A DNA stretch of 64,000 nucleotides from contig NZ_JNLE01000003.1 of the NCBI RefSeq assembly GCF_000702945.1, positions 3,209,501 to 3,273,500 on the forward strand, given 5' to 3'. The translations under genes were made by a program, and so were the position numbers. Every line of letters begins with the position of its first letter. Positions within the stretch are counted from its first letter, which is position 1. Below are positions 18,743 through 27,430 of this stretch, piece after piece. This DNA comes from Clostridium sp. KNHs205. GTDB taxonomy: Bacteria > Bacillota > Clostridia > Lachnospirales > Lachnospiraceae. The notes below the pieces were generated by a model. That model was not told the DNA's origin. It worked only from the letters and a program-made list of their open reading frames with translations, and searched no databases.

Positions 18743-19846
18743 ATGAAAAAAAGGTTATTAACAGCAGCTCTTTCTCTGGTAATGGTATTCAGTCTTACAG
18801 CCTGCGGCTCAAAAGGAGCTTCAGAAAGCTCATCAGCAGGTGCCTATTTCAACAAAGAAGCCAGCGCAAAGGACATCGTAGTAAAGGCAGCTACAGAAGG
18901 CAAGGTGGGAAACTGGGGTATTGGCAACGAATATGAAATTCAGGCATTACTTACAAAATACGAACAGCCTACTACATATCTAAGCCAGGCGTTTGATATG
19001 GATGGTTTTGACGATGATTCCATCCTGCTGGCATCAGCCATGACCTATAACGAATTGGGCCTTGTCAAGAACTCTTATGAAGGCGGCTATAAATACGGTG
19101 ATTCCGTAGGTTATATCGATATGAATGATGAAGGCGTTGCTATGCTGGAGGATAATATATTTACCACCAGAGCTTTTGCAGAGGCGAATCCCAATACGGT
19201 AAAAGCCTTCTTATATGCCTCCTTAAAAGGCTGGGAATATGCCTGTGCCAATCCGGAAGAGGCAGCAGAAATCGTATTTAAATACGGTTCCAGTGTATCC
19301 AGCGAGCATCAGTCCTATATGGCAGAAGAGGTTAAAAAGCTCGTCGAAACAGATACAAAAGGAGCAAGTGTAAAGGATTACGGAAAGATGGATGATACAG
19401 CAATGCAGCAGACCCTGGACCTTGCAAAAAAATATATCAAATTAGATGACTCTGCAGCAGCAGATAAATTACAGACCATAACACTTGATAACATCAGAGA
19501 TACTTCCTACTGGGAGGCAGCCAATGCTTCCGGAGACGGAAAGTTCGGAACACCTGAAAAATCAAGCGTATCCATACAGTTAAAATGGCTTCCTCAGGCA
19601 CAGTTCATGGGCTATTATGTGGCACTGGATAAAGGGTATTACAGTGAAGCCGGCCTTGAGGTGAACATAGTACCCGGTGGCGGTGATATCGGAGAAACTA
19701 CAGCTGTCAATAACGGAACCGTTGATTTTGGCGTAACCTGGGTATCTAACCTGATTGCAGCAAATGCCGGTGGAATGGACCTGGTTGAAGTATCTCAGAT
19801 CTATCAGAGATCGGGTCTTGTACTGGTATATAAGTACAACAAGTAA
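18743..19846 (+). CDS. NMT1/THI5-like substrate-binding lipoprotein, apparently circularly permuted
   Basis: This 367-residue protein begins with a lipoprotein signal (SLTAC, Cys21), so it is anchored outside the membrane to feed the importer. The segment order is unusual. Motifs that normally lie in the second part of this family (KVGNWGIGNEYEI about 54-66, SAMTYNE, MNDEGVAMLED, FLYASLKGWEYA) come first. The normal N-terminal part (SIQLKWLPQAQFMGYYVALDKG about 277-298, then DFGVTWVSNL) comes last, ending VYKYNK. A related YFNK sits just after the signal peptide at the join. The ligand is inferred from context to be a pyrimidine or related compound. Confidence 0.88.
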   Translation: MKKRLLTAALSLVMVFSLTACGSKGASESSSAGAYFNKEASAKDIVVKAATEGKVGNWGIGNEYEIQALLTKYEQPTTYLSQAFDMDGFDDDSILLASAMTYNELGLVKNSYEGGYKYGDSVGYIDMNDEGVAMLEDNIFTTRAFAEANPNTVKAFLYASLKGWEYACANPEEAAEIVFKYGSSVSSEHQSYMAEEVKKLVETDTKGASVKDYGKMDDTAMQQTLDLAKKYIKLDDSAAADKLQTITLDNIRDTSYWEAANASGDGKFGTPEKSSVSIQLKWLPQAQFMGYYVALDKGYYSEAGLEVNIVPGGGDIGETTAVNNGTVDFGVTWVSNLIAANAGGMDLVEVSQIYQRSGLVLVYKYNK

Positions 19847-19871
19847 TTATGGGGCAGATAATATTTTAAAC

Positions 19872-19920
19872 AGCAAAGGCAATCACGGTATTACCTGGCT
19901 GTGATTGCCTTTTGCTACTT
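19872..19920 (+). terminator. Terminator-like hairpin between importer and catabolic genes
   Basis: The stem AGCAAAGGCAATCAC (19872-19886) / GTGATTGCCTTTTGCT (19901-19916) has a TTTT within the 3' arm and few T after it. It may partly uncouple the importer from the downstream enzymes. Confidence 0.7.
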
Positions 19921-19967
19921 TCGTCAATTTTGTGCCGATACGTTCGGCGGAATGAGAGGTAAGTTAA

Positions 19968-21323
19968 ATGAGTTACATAATAAAAAATGGTACCATTGTT
20001 AATTCAAAAGAAACCTATCAAGGTGACATTCTGATAAAAGACGGAAAAATTGCTGCTATTGGAAAGAATCTTCCGGTGGAGGCAGGTACTGAGATAATAG
20101 ATGCCGCGGGTAAACTTGTATTGCCGGGAGCTATTGATGTACATACTCATCTTGCCATGCCTTTTGGCGGCACTCTTTCGGCAGACGGCTATTTTGCCGG
20201 TACCAGAGCGGCAGCCTGCGGCGGAACGACGACGGTTTTTGATTTCGCGCTTCAGGATTTTAAGGAAAATATGGTTGATACCGTTAAAAGAAGAGATGCT
20301 CTTTGTGCACCAGAGGCAGCTGTTGATTATGCCTTTCATGTCGGAGTAAAGGATGTTAGCGGCGACCTGCTTGATTCCATGGAAGAAGCAGTGAAATTCG
20401 GGGTTCCAAGCTTTAAAGTATTTATGGTATATGATTTCGGTGTCAGTGACGGAGTGTTCTATCAGGTGCTGGAAAAGGCAAAAGCCTGCGGGGGGATGAT
20501 CAGTGTTCATGCAGAGAATAAAGAAATTTCCAATATGCTTATTCAGAGGTTCTTATCGGAAGGGAAAACCGGTCCCTGGTATCATTACCTGTCAAGACCT
20601 GAATTTGTAGAAGCAGAAGCAGATTCCCGGGCAATTGAATGGGCGAAATCCTTAAATGCACCTTTGTACATCGTGCATCTTGCCAACAAAGACGGAGTAG
20701 CTGCCGTTACCAAAGCAAAAGAAGAAGGCTATCAGATCTATGCAGAAACCTGTCCCCACTATCTGCATTTTACCAAGGAAGTCTATAAAAGAGAGGACGG
20801 CAGAAACTTTGTATGTTCTCCGCCTATCAAAGGACAGGAAAGCCAGGAGGCTCTCTGGGAGGCCATTAAACGAGGAGATATTGATACCATAGCTACCGAT
20901 CACTGCCCCTTCCAAAGCTATGAAAAGGACTGGGGAAAAGATGACTTTACCAAGATACCCAATGGATGTGCGGCAATAGAAAATATGTATCCTTATATGC
21001 TATCGGCTGCCAATACAGGTAAGATTACCTTTCAAAAGGCAGTGGAACTCTGCTGCGAGAATCCGGCGAAGCTATTTGGCTGCAGGGAGAAAGGCTTCCT
21101 GTTACCGGGAAAAGACGCAGATATCGTTATCTATGATCCAGAGAAGAACTTTACAATAACCTGTGAGAATATGCACTCTGATTACGATCATACCATTTGG
21201 GAAGGGGTTGAGCTGAAAGGTTATCCCATCAAGACCTTCTCCAGAGGAAGAATTGTATTTGACAATGGAGAATTTGTAGGTGAAGCCGGATGGGGTAAAT
21301 TTATCAAACGCAGCTTAAAATAA
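19968..21323 (+). CDS. hydA: Dihydropyrimidinase / hydantoinase
   Basis: This 451-residue amidohydrolase opens 5,6-dihydrouracil or dihydrothymine to the N-carbamoyl-beta-amino acid, step two of reductive pyrimidine degradation. All metal ligands of the binuclear family are visible: VHTHL (His59, His61), the carboxylated Lys150 in SFKVFM, His181, His237 and Asp311 in TDH. AGAGGTAA precedes the ATG. A dihydropyrimidine dehydrogenase gene follows directly, which favours dihydropyrimidinase over allantoinase. Hydantoin or other cyclic amides could also be used. Confidence 0.9.
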   Translation: MSYIIKNGTIVNSKETYQGDILIKDGKIAAIGKNLPVEAGTEIIDAAGKLVLPGAIDVHTHLAMPFGGTLSADGYFAGTRAAACGGTTTVFDFALQDFKENMVDTVKRRDALCAPEAAVDYAFHVGVKDVSGDLLDSMEEAVKFGVPSFKVFMVYDFGVSDGVFYQVLEKAKACGGMISVHAENKEISNMLIQRFLSEGKTGPWYHYLSRPEFVEAEADSRAIEWAKSLNAPLYIVHLANKDGVAAVTKAKEEGYQIYAETCPHYLHFTKEVYKREDGRNFVCSPPIKGQESQEALWEAIKRGDIDTIATDHCPFQSYEKDWGKDDFTKIPNGCAAIENMYPYMLSAANTGKITFQKAVELCCENPAKLFGCREKGFLLPGKDADIVIYDPEKNFTITCENMHSDYDHTIWEGVELKGYPIKTFSRGRIVFDNGEFVGEAGWGKFIKRSLK

Positions 21324-21382
21324 AGCAGTATGGTAAACGGGTCTGCGATGTGAATGATATATGTTTGAAAGGTGGTGCGGAT

Positions 21383-22921
21383 ATGTCTGCTGACAATAAA
21401 TATGCAGGGCTTTTTCTGGCTCAGGAAGCTGCTAAGTGCCTTTTATGCCATGAGGCACCCTGTACCGATGCCTGCAAGGAAGGTTTGAGGCCTTCTGATT
21501 TTATAAGATCGGTCAGGTTCGAAAATCTCAGTGCAGGGATAAAGGCAGTGCAAGCAGAAACCTGCCGTTCCTGTGAAGCTGCCTGTGAAAAGGCCTGTAT
21601 CCATTATGATGTACCGGTTAAGATTCAAAAAATGGTCCTGGTTACAGAAGCTGAAACAGAAATAGACAATACTGGGATTGGTGATCTATCTATTGAATTC
21701 TGCGGAGTTCAGTGCGAAAATCCTTTTTTTCTGTCCTCCTCTGTAGTTGCAAGTAATTACGAAATGTGTGCAAATGCATTAAGAGCCGGATGGGGAGGAA
21801 TTGTATTCAAGACCATAGGATTTCTTCAACCGGAGGAGGTATCTCCGCGTTTTGATGCTACAAGAAAAGAGGGTACCCCCTTTATTGGTTTTCGTAATCT
21901 GGAGCAGATTGCAGAGCACAGCCTGGAGGAGAACCTGGAGTATCTAAGAAGACTAAAGGAGGATTTTCCCAAGAAAATAATCGTTGCTTCTATTATGGGG
22001 CAGACAGAGGAGGAATGGACAGAGCTTGCCAGAGCAGTTACAGAGGTTGGTGTCGATATTATCGAATGTAATTTTTCCTGTCCCCATATGTCTGCACAGG
22101 GGCTGGGTTCTGACGTAGGACAGAATACAGATTTGGTAAAGAGGTATACGGAATATACCAGAAAAGGTACCCATCTGCCTATTCTTGCCAAGATGACCCC
22201 TAATCTGGGAAATATGGAACTGCCTGCCCTTGCTGCCCTGGAGGGAGGGGCGGACGGAATTGCAGCTATCAATACTTTAAAGAGCATCAGCGGCATCCAG
22301 TTGGACAATATGGCACCTCCGCCTCATATTAACGGCAAATCAGCTATATCCGGTTATTCCGGTAAAGCTGTAAAACCTATAGCTCTTCGTTTTATTCATG
22401 ACCTTGCAGGTCATGAGCAGTTAAAGGGGGTACCCATCAGCGGAATGGGCGGAATCGAGACCTGGCAGGATGCCGCTGAGTTTATTGCTTTGGGCTGCGG
22501 AAATATTCAGGTAACGACTGCTGTTATGCAATATGGCTATCGAATCATTGATGATCTGATTTCAGGTTTAACGGGTTTCTTAAAGAAGAAAGGTTACAGT
22601 TCACTGACGGAACTCTGCGGCAGTGCACTGGAAAGCTTTGTCAACCCAGACAGCCTTGACAGAAAGACCATGGAATATCCCGTATTTAACAAAGACAGAT
22701 GTGTAGGCTGCGGCAGATGTTACATTTCCTGTCAGGATGCAGGACATCAGGCAATAAGCTTTGATAAGACAGAGAGAAAACCCCTGCTGGCTGCAAAAAA
22801 CTGTGTTGGTTGCCATCTTTGCCTTCTGGTATGCCCCTGCAGCGCTATTGAAAGGTCAAGGCGAGTAAATAAACCTAAGAATATAAGGGAAATTCAAAAT
22901 GACGAGAATGTGGGTGCATAA
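21383..22921 (+). CDS. preA: Dihydropyrimidine dehydrogenase, PreA-type with N-terminal Fe-S domain
   Basis: This 512-residue cytosolic enzyme reduces uracil/thymine, step one of the pathway. Residues about 10-95 match the helical [4Fe-4S] domain of dihydropyrimidine dehydrogenase and GltD (CLLCHEAPCTDAC, then CRSCEAACEKAC). An FMN-binding TIM barrel follows directly (NFSCPHMSAQGLGSDVGQ, SGYSGKAVKPIALRF, SGMGGIETW). The C-terminus is a two-cluster ferredoxin (CVGCGRCYISC, CVGCHLCLLVC). The FAD and NADPH domains that normally sit between the first two parts are absent, and no PreT gene is adjacent. ATG 21383 follows AAGGTGG; an earlier GTG 21350 is less likely. Confidence 0.9.
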   Translation: MSADNKYAGLFLAQEAAKCLLCHEAPCTDACKEGLRPSDFIRSVRFENLSAGIKAVQAETCRSCEAACEKACIHYDVPVKIQKMVLVTEAETEIDNTGIGDLSIEFCGVQCENPFFLSSSVVASNYEMCANALRAGWGGIVFKTIGFLQPEEVSPRFDATRKEGTPFIGFRNLEQIAEHSLEENLEYLRRLKEDFPKKIIVASIMGQTEEEWTELARAVTEVGVDIIECNFSCPHMSAQGLGSDVGQNTDLVKRYTEYTRKGTHLPILAKMTPNLGNMELPALAALEGGADGIAAINTLKSISGIQLDNMAPPPHINGKSAISGYSGKAVKPIALRFIHDLAGHEQLKGVPISGMGGIETWQDAAEFIALGCGNIQVTTAVMQYGYRIIDDLISGLTGFLKKKGYSSLTELCGSALESFVNPDSLDRKTMEYPVFNKDRCVGCGRCYISCQDAGHQAISFDKTERKPLLAAKNCVGCHLCLLVCPCSAIERSRRVNKPKNIREIQNDENVGA

Positions 22922-23001
22922 CATCAGACAGCCGGAGAGTCAGTGCAGTTTGAGATATTTAATTCAGTAGCAGTTAAATAAAGGAAAGTTGTGGTGATAT
23001 C

Positions 23002-24162
23002 ATGGCAGTTACACTTGCTAGGCTTTTTGCCAATACAGAAAAAAATTATAAAATCAGGCTGCTGGCAGGTCAAAAAGGTATGAAAAGCCTGGTGCGTTGG
23101 GTTCATATGGTAGAAGATAGTGAAGTCCCTGGGTTTCTCCACGGTAATGAATTAATAATGACCACGGGGATTGCTCATGGGGGCAGCGGGTGGCTTGTAG
23201 AATTTGTGAAGAGCCTGAGAAAACATGGTGCCATTGGTCTGATACTGAATGTGGGACCTTATATTAAAGAAATACCTGCATCAGTCACCCAATACTGCGA
23301 TGATAATGGTTTCCCGTTATTTACAGTACCCTGGGAAATTCATCTGATTGATGTTACCTTTGATTTTTGTCACCGCATCATAGAAAATGAAGAACATGAA
23401 ACGGATACGGCCTCTGCATTTCGTAACCTGATCTTTACCCCTGGTAACAAGAATGCTTATGTACAGCCTTTAGGTAAAGGTGGTTTCCATAACAGAGGAG
23501 AATACACGCTTATGCTGATACAGGCGGTAAAAAATGAAAAGCTGATATTAGGAGATGAGTGGAATAACCTGAAATTCGGATTGCAAAGTGTGTTACGGTA
23601 TGTGGATAAACCAATCTGTATTTTTGACCAGGAAAACTATCTGGTTATCATTGCCTCCGGAATACACTGGTCTCAAATGGAGGGATACGGAAAACTGATT
23701 GAAAAAGAATTGTTTCCGGAAGAAGAAGTACAGCTGTTTATCGGAATCTCTGATACGGTTATGGGCTATAATGAGCTGCATTTTTGCTACCGGCAGGCAG
23801 TAACCTCTGTTTCAACTGCGAAGCTGCTTCGGAAAGAAACGGTTAAATACCAGGACACCGGAATCTACAAGCTGTTATATGCAGTAGAAGAAACTGGTGT
23901 GTTAAAGCGTTATCTGTCAGATACCTTATGGGATATCAGAGAATATGATTCGCTGCATAATACGGATTTTGAAAATACCTTAAAAGTATATCTGGAGAAT
24001 AACGGAAGTATTCAAAAGGTATCGGTGATAATGAATGTCCATCGAAATACTGTTAACTACAAAATGAAATCTATCAGAGAAATTTTTGGGCTAAAAATGG
24101 ATTATGATGATATAGCCAGACTATGGCTGGCTTTTAATATTAAGAAAATAACCTCAGAATAA
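23002..24162 (+). CDS. PucR-family transcriptional regulator
   Basis: This 386-residue protein has the PucR sensory domain at about 5-125 (HMVEDSEVPGFLHGNELIMTTG). The GGDEF-like middle domain of CdaR/PucR proteins follows. The C-terminus holds a helix-turn-helix (SIQKVSVIMNVHRNTVNYKMKSI, about 330-360). PucR regulators control purine and pyrimidine catabolism in Firmicutes. Its place inside the island makes local control likely, probably as an activator responding to a pathway intermediate. GTGGTGA precedes the start. Confidence 0.9.
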   Translation: MAVTLARLFANTEKNYKIRLLAGQKGMKSLVRWVHMVEDSEVPGFLHGNELIMTTGIAHGGSGWLVEFVKSLRKHGAIGLILNVGPYIKEIPASVTQYCDDNGFPLFTVPWEIHLIDVTFDFCHRIIENEEHETDTASAFRNLIFTPGNKNAYVQPLGKGGFHNRGEYTLMLIQAVKNEKLILGDEWNNLKFGLQSVLRYVDKPICIFDQENYLVIIASGIHWSQMEGYGKLIEKELFPEEEVQLFIGISDTVMGYNELHFCYRQAVTSVSTAKLLRKETVKYQDTGIYKLLYAVEETGVLKRYLSDTLWDIREYDSLHNTDFENTLKVYLENNGSIQKVSVIMNVHRNTVNYKMKSIREIFGLKMDYDDIARLWLAFNIKKITSE

Positions 24163-24184
24163 CATAAGGATTGGAGGGGTCAGC

Positions 24185-25507
24185 ATGACTTCACAGGAAA
24201 TCAAAGAACAGCAAACCGGGTATGTATTGCAATCCTGGTCAAAACAAAAGGGTTTAAAGCCCATACCCATTGAAAAGGGTGAAGGAATCTATATGTGGGA
24301 TTATGAGGGGAAGCGCTATACGGATATGTCCTCCCAGCTGGTTAATCTCAATGTAGGCCATGGTAACCGTTATATTGTGGAAGCTATAAAAGCTCAGGCA
24401 GAAAAATATTGCTACATATCCCCCAGTTACGCCAGTGAACCCAGGGCTGAACTGGCTAAGATGTTAATTGAGAGACTGCCGGATAATATGGGAAAGATCT
24501 TCTTTACCAACGGTGGGGCAGATGCCAATGAAAATGCCGTAAAAATAGCAAGACAATATACCGGCAGGCATAAGGTTTTCTCCAGATACAGAAGTTATCA
24601 CGGTTCCACCTTTGGTGCAGGCAACCTTACCGGTGAACCAAGAAGATATCCCTTAGAACCTGGAATCCCAGGTTTTGTGAAATTCTTTGACCCCTACCTG
24701 TATCGCGAAAGGATTAATTTTACCACCGAAGAAGAGGCCTCTGAGTATTATGTTGCCAAACTGCGGGAGCAGATTCAATATGAAGGAGAAAACAGTGTTG
24801 CCGCAATTGTACTGGAAACCATAACCGGCTCCAACGGAATCATCATACCTCCAAAAGGCTACTTACAGGGAATCAGGCAGATTTGTGATGATTATGGTAT
24901 TCTCTTAATCTGTGATGAAGTAATGGCCGGCTTTGGCAGAACAGGAAAGATGTTCGGCTTTGAGAATTGGGGCATCAAACCGGACCTTGTGACCTTTGCA
25001 AAAGGTGTGACCTGCGGATATATACAGCTTGGAGGTGTTGCCGTCAGTAAGAAGATAGCGGAACATTTTGAGGATAACTTTCTTTCCTGCGGTCTTACTT
25101 ACAGTGGTCATCCTCTTGCCTGTGCAGCAGGTATTGCCTGCCTTAAGTTCTATGACGATGCAGCTATCCTTGAAAATGTAAATAGAACCGGTAAGATACT
25201 TGCTTCTGAGTTAGAGAAGTTAAAGGAGAAACATACCTGCGTCGGGGATGTGAGATATATCGGATTATTTTCTGCTGTGGAACTGGTAAAGGATAAAAAG
25301 ACGAAAGAGCCACTGGTGCCTTATGGCAGGGATACTGCAGGAGTTATGAAAGGAATTATAGGCAGGCTTTCAGCAAAGGGATTTATGACTTACTCTCATG
25401 AAAATATGATACTGATTACTCCACCTCTGATTATTACCGGGGAGCAAATTATTGAAGAATTGGTCAAATTAGGTGAGGTGCTTTCGGAAGTAGATACAGA
25501 AATTTAG
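24185..25507 (+). CDS. Class III aminotransferase (probable beta-alanine/beta-aminoisobutyrate aminotransferase)
   Basis: This 440-residue PLP enzyme has the class III features FFTNGGADANENAVKIAR, the PLP-stacking YRSYHGST, the LICDEVMAGFGRTG motif, and the PLP lysine in TFAKGVTCGY (about residue 271). The closest style is omega-amino acid:pyruvate and taurine:pyruvate aminotransferases. Between dihydropyrimidinase and carbamoyl hydrolase, it plausibly deaminates beta-alanine or beta-aminoisobutyrate released from pyrimidines to the semialdehyde. GGAGGGGT lies upstream of ATG. Confidence 0.88.
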   Translation: MTSQEIKEQQTGYVLQSWSKQKGLKPIPIEKGEGIYMWDYEGKRYTDMSSQLVNLNVGHGNRYIVEAIKAQAEKYCYISPSYASEPRAELAKMLIERLPDNMGKIFFTNGGADANENAVKIARQYTGRHKVFSRYRSYHGSTFGAGNLTGEPRRYPLEPGIPGFVKFFDPYLYRERINFTTEEEASEYYVAKLREQIQYEGENSVAAIVLETITGSNGIIIPPKGYLQGIRQICDDYGILLICDEVMAGFGRTGKMFGFENWGIKPDLVTFAKGVTCGYIQLGGVAVSKKIAEHFEDNFLSCGLTYSGHPLACAAGIACLKFYDDAAILENVNRTGKILASELEKLKEKHTCVGDVRYIGLFSAVELVKDKKTKEPLVPYGRDTAGVMKGIIGRLSAKGFMTYSHENMILITPPLIITGEQIIEELVKLGEVLSEVDTEI

Positions 25508-25522
25508 AAATGGGGTGATTGA

Positions 25523-25936
25523 GTGACAAATGAACGCTTTCATAAAAGGGAAATCGAGCTGTTAAAGATAATACCGCCAACTCATTTTCGGACTGTGGAA
25601 TCTTTTAATATGAAAAAGGCCACTTCAGAAATTGGCGTCGAAATTGACCTTAAAGATACCTTTTTACAAAAGCTTTCCTTTAAGGCACCCTGGGACGGCA
25701 AAATGTATGCATATGCAAGAATCACGAAAGAATTTGAAAAGCTATGCAGTGAAATCAATATCGCCGCAAAAGAAATCAAATTAATGTACCTGGAGGATTG
25801 GGACACTAAATTCTCGCTTATTATCGAAGGAGAAGATAATAATAGAGAGTTGTCCTTTTATGTATCTTCCTATGATGTATTAGAGCTTTTAAAGAATTGC
25901 TGCCGTATTCCGGAGCAGAAAGTAAGTGCTCCATAG
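25523..25936 (+). CDS. Small conserved-looking protein of unknown function in the pyrimidine island
   Basis: This 137-residue soluble protein starts at GTG 25523 behind GGGGTGAT. It has mixed alpha/beta composition, no signal peptide, and charged N- and C-terminal helices around a central beta stretch (KMYAYARITKEF, IKLMYLEDWDTKFSLIIEG). I do not recognise the family. It sits 15 bases after the aminotransferase and just before the carbamoyl hydrolase, so it is almost certainly co-expressed. A binding or accessory role in the pathway is only a guess. Confidence 0.75.
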   Translation: MTNERFHKREIELLKIIPPTHFRTVESFNMKKATSEIGVEIDLKDTFLQKLSFKAPWDGKMYAYARITKEFEKLCSEINIAAKEIKLMYLEDWDTKFSLIIEGEDNNRELSFYVSSYDVLELLKNCCRIPEQKVSAP

Positions 25937-25955
25937 GGCACGGATAGGAGATTAT

Positions 25956-27179
25956 ATGGTAAGTTGCAGTTTGGAAAGATTAGAGGATAAAATAAAGACT
26001 TTTTCCGGTTTTGGTGATACGGGGAGAGGAGGTATTACCAGATTTTCTCTATCTCCGGAGGCGTTGGCTGCCAGAGAGGAATTCGTGAAAAGATGTAAGG
26101 CACTTGGTATGGAAGTGGTTACGGATGATATGGCAAATGTTTATGCCACTTTACCCGGAGAAGAAGGGCTGCCGGCTATTATGTCTGGTTCTCATGCAGA
26201 TTCAGTAAGACAGGGTGGCAATTATGATGGTATTCTGGGAGTACTTACAGCTTTGGAAGCAGTGGAAACCATTGTGGCAAAGAAAATTCCTCATCGCCAT
26301 CCTATAACAGTTGTTATCTGGACAAATGAGGAAGGTGCACGTTTTGAACCTGCCATGATGTCCTCCGGTGTTATAACCGGTAAATTTGATAAGGAAAAAA
26401 TGCTTGCATCAAAAGATACAGAAGGAATAACTTTTAAAGAAGCATTGGAGGCAAGCGGTTATAAAGGACAGGAGAGTAATCGTATTGACCCGGCGAAATG
26501 TATTGCACTACTGGAGCTTCATATAGAACAGGGACCGGTGCTGGAAGCGGAGGGGATTGATATTGGCGTGGTAGAAGGTGTATGCGGAATGATTAATTAT
26601 GAATTTACCTTTACCGGTCAGGCCGGGCATGCCGGAACCACTCCGATGCCTTATCGAAAGGATGCTCTTTATGCAGCGGTAAAGACCATTCAGTATCTTC
26701 ATGAGGAATTGGATAAGCTGGATTCTAAGCTGGTCTATACAACCGGAAAGATATCTGCACATCCTAATATACATACGATTATACCGGATATTGTTAAGTT
26801 TACCCTGGATGCAAGACATCAGGATCCGGAAGTAATCAAACAGGTACTGATGATTATTGAAGCTATTCCCGCAGAAGTTGAAAAGTGTCAGACTGGATAT
26901 GCAAAAGCCTGGGCGAGAGATACGGTATCCTTCTATACCGAATATGTTGATCTGGTGGAAAAGAATGCAAAGGAACTGAATTACAGTACGAAACGCATGT
27001 ATAGCGGACCCGGTCATGATGCGCAGTTTCTAATGGAAATCCTTCCGACTACTATGATATTTGTACCCAGTATAGGCGGACACAGCCATTGTGAAGAAGA
27101 ATTCACTCCTGGGGAGGCTTGTTTAAAGGGCGCTAATGTCCTGCTTCATACAATTCTTGCCATAGATCATAATAAATAG
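25956..27179 (+). CDS. N-carbamoyl-beta-alanine amidohydrolase (M20-type, Zn-dependent)
   Basis: This 407-residue enzyme of the hydantoinase/carbamoylase branch of the M20 family removes CO2 and ammonia from N-carbamoyl-beta-alanine, step three of reductive pyrimidine degradation. Family motifs are SGSHADSVRQGGNYDG, WTNEEGARF, ELHIEQGPVLE and GQAGHAGTTPM. The late GPGHDAQ and GGHSHCEEE segments carry metal and substrate residues. ATG 25956 follows ATAGGAG with good spacing; an in-frame GTG at 25926 would overlap the previous gene. An allantoate or L-carbamoylase activity is the main alternative. Confidence 0.88.
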   Translation: MVSCSLERLEDKIKTFSGFGDTGRGGITRFSLSPEALAAREEFVKRCKALGMEVVTDDMANVYATLPGEEGLPAIMSGSHADSVRQGGNYDGILGVLTALEAVETIVAKKIPHRHPITVVIWTNEEGARFEPAMMSSGVITGKFDKEKMLASKDTEGITFKEALEASGYKGQESNRIDPAKCIALLELHIEQGPVLEAEGIDIGVVEGVCGMINYEFTFTGQAGHAGTTPMPYRKDALYAAVKTIQYLHEELDKLDSKLVYTTGKISAHPNIHTIIPDIVKFTLDARHQDPEVIKQVLMIIEAIPAEVEKCQTGYAKAWARDTVSFYTEYVDLVEKNAKELNYSTKRMYSGPGHDAQFLMEILPTTMIFVPSIGGHSHCEEEFTPGEACLKGANVLLHTILAIDHNK

Positions 27180-27306
27180 TAATAAATGTATGATTGAAAT
27201 TCAGCAGAGCAGATAGAAATAAGACCTTAAAGAAAATATTAATCGTAGTTTAGTTATTAAATGAATTACTGGTGAATGTAAAATAATTTTAAATGATACA
27301 GCACAT

Positions 27307-27350
27307 AAAAAGCAGTTGCATCTATTATAACGATGCAACTGCTTTTATGC
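27307..27350 (+). terminator. Terminator closing the pyrimidine island
   Basis: The 15-bp stem AAAAGCAGTTGCATC (27307-27321) / GATGCAACTGCTTTT (27332-27346) works on both strands. It lies between the carbamoyl hydrolase and the converging secF gene. Confidence 0.88.
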
Positions 27351-27352
27351 CA

Positions 27353-27425
27353 GGGGTTGTCTGAAACTGTTTCGTGTTACATTTCCAAATTACAACGCAG
27401 AATACCGCAATGCGGTTTTCAGATT
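27353..27425. repeat. Possible member of the CTGAAAAC/GTTTTCAG post-gene hairpin family
   Basis: CTGAAAC (27361-27367) and GTTTTCAG (27415-27422) flank this stretch beside the secF stop. It also contains the small stem ACCGCA/TGCGGT. The resemblance to the elements at 35306 and 60845 is limited to the outer stem. Confidence 0.4.
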
Positions 27426-27430
27426 AATTA

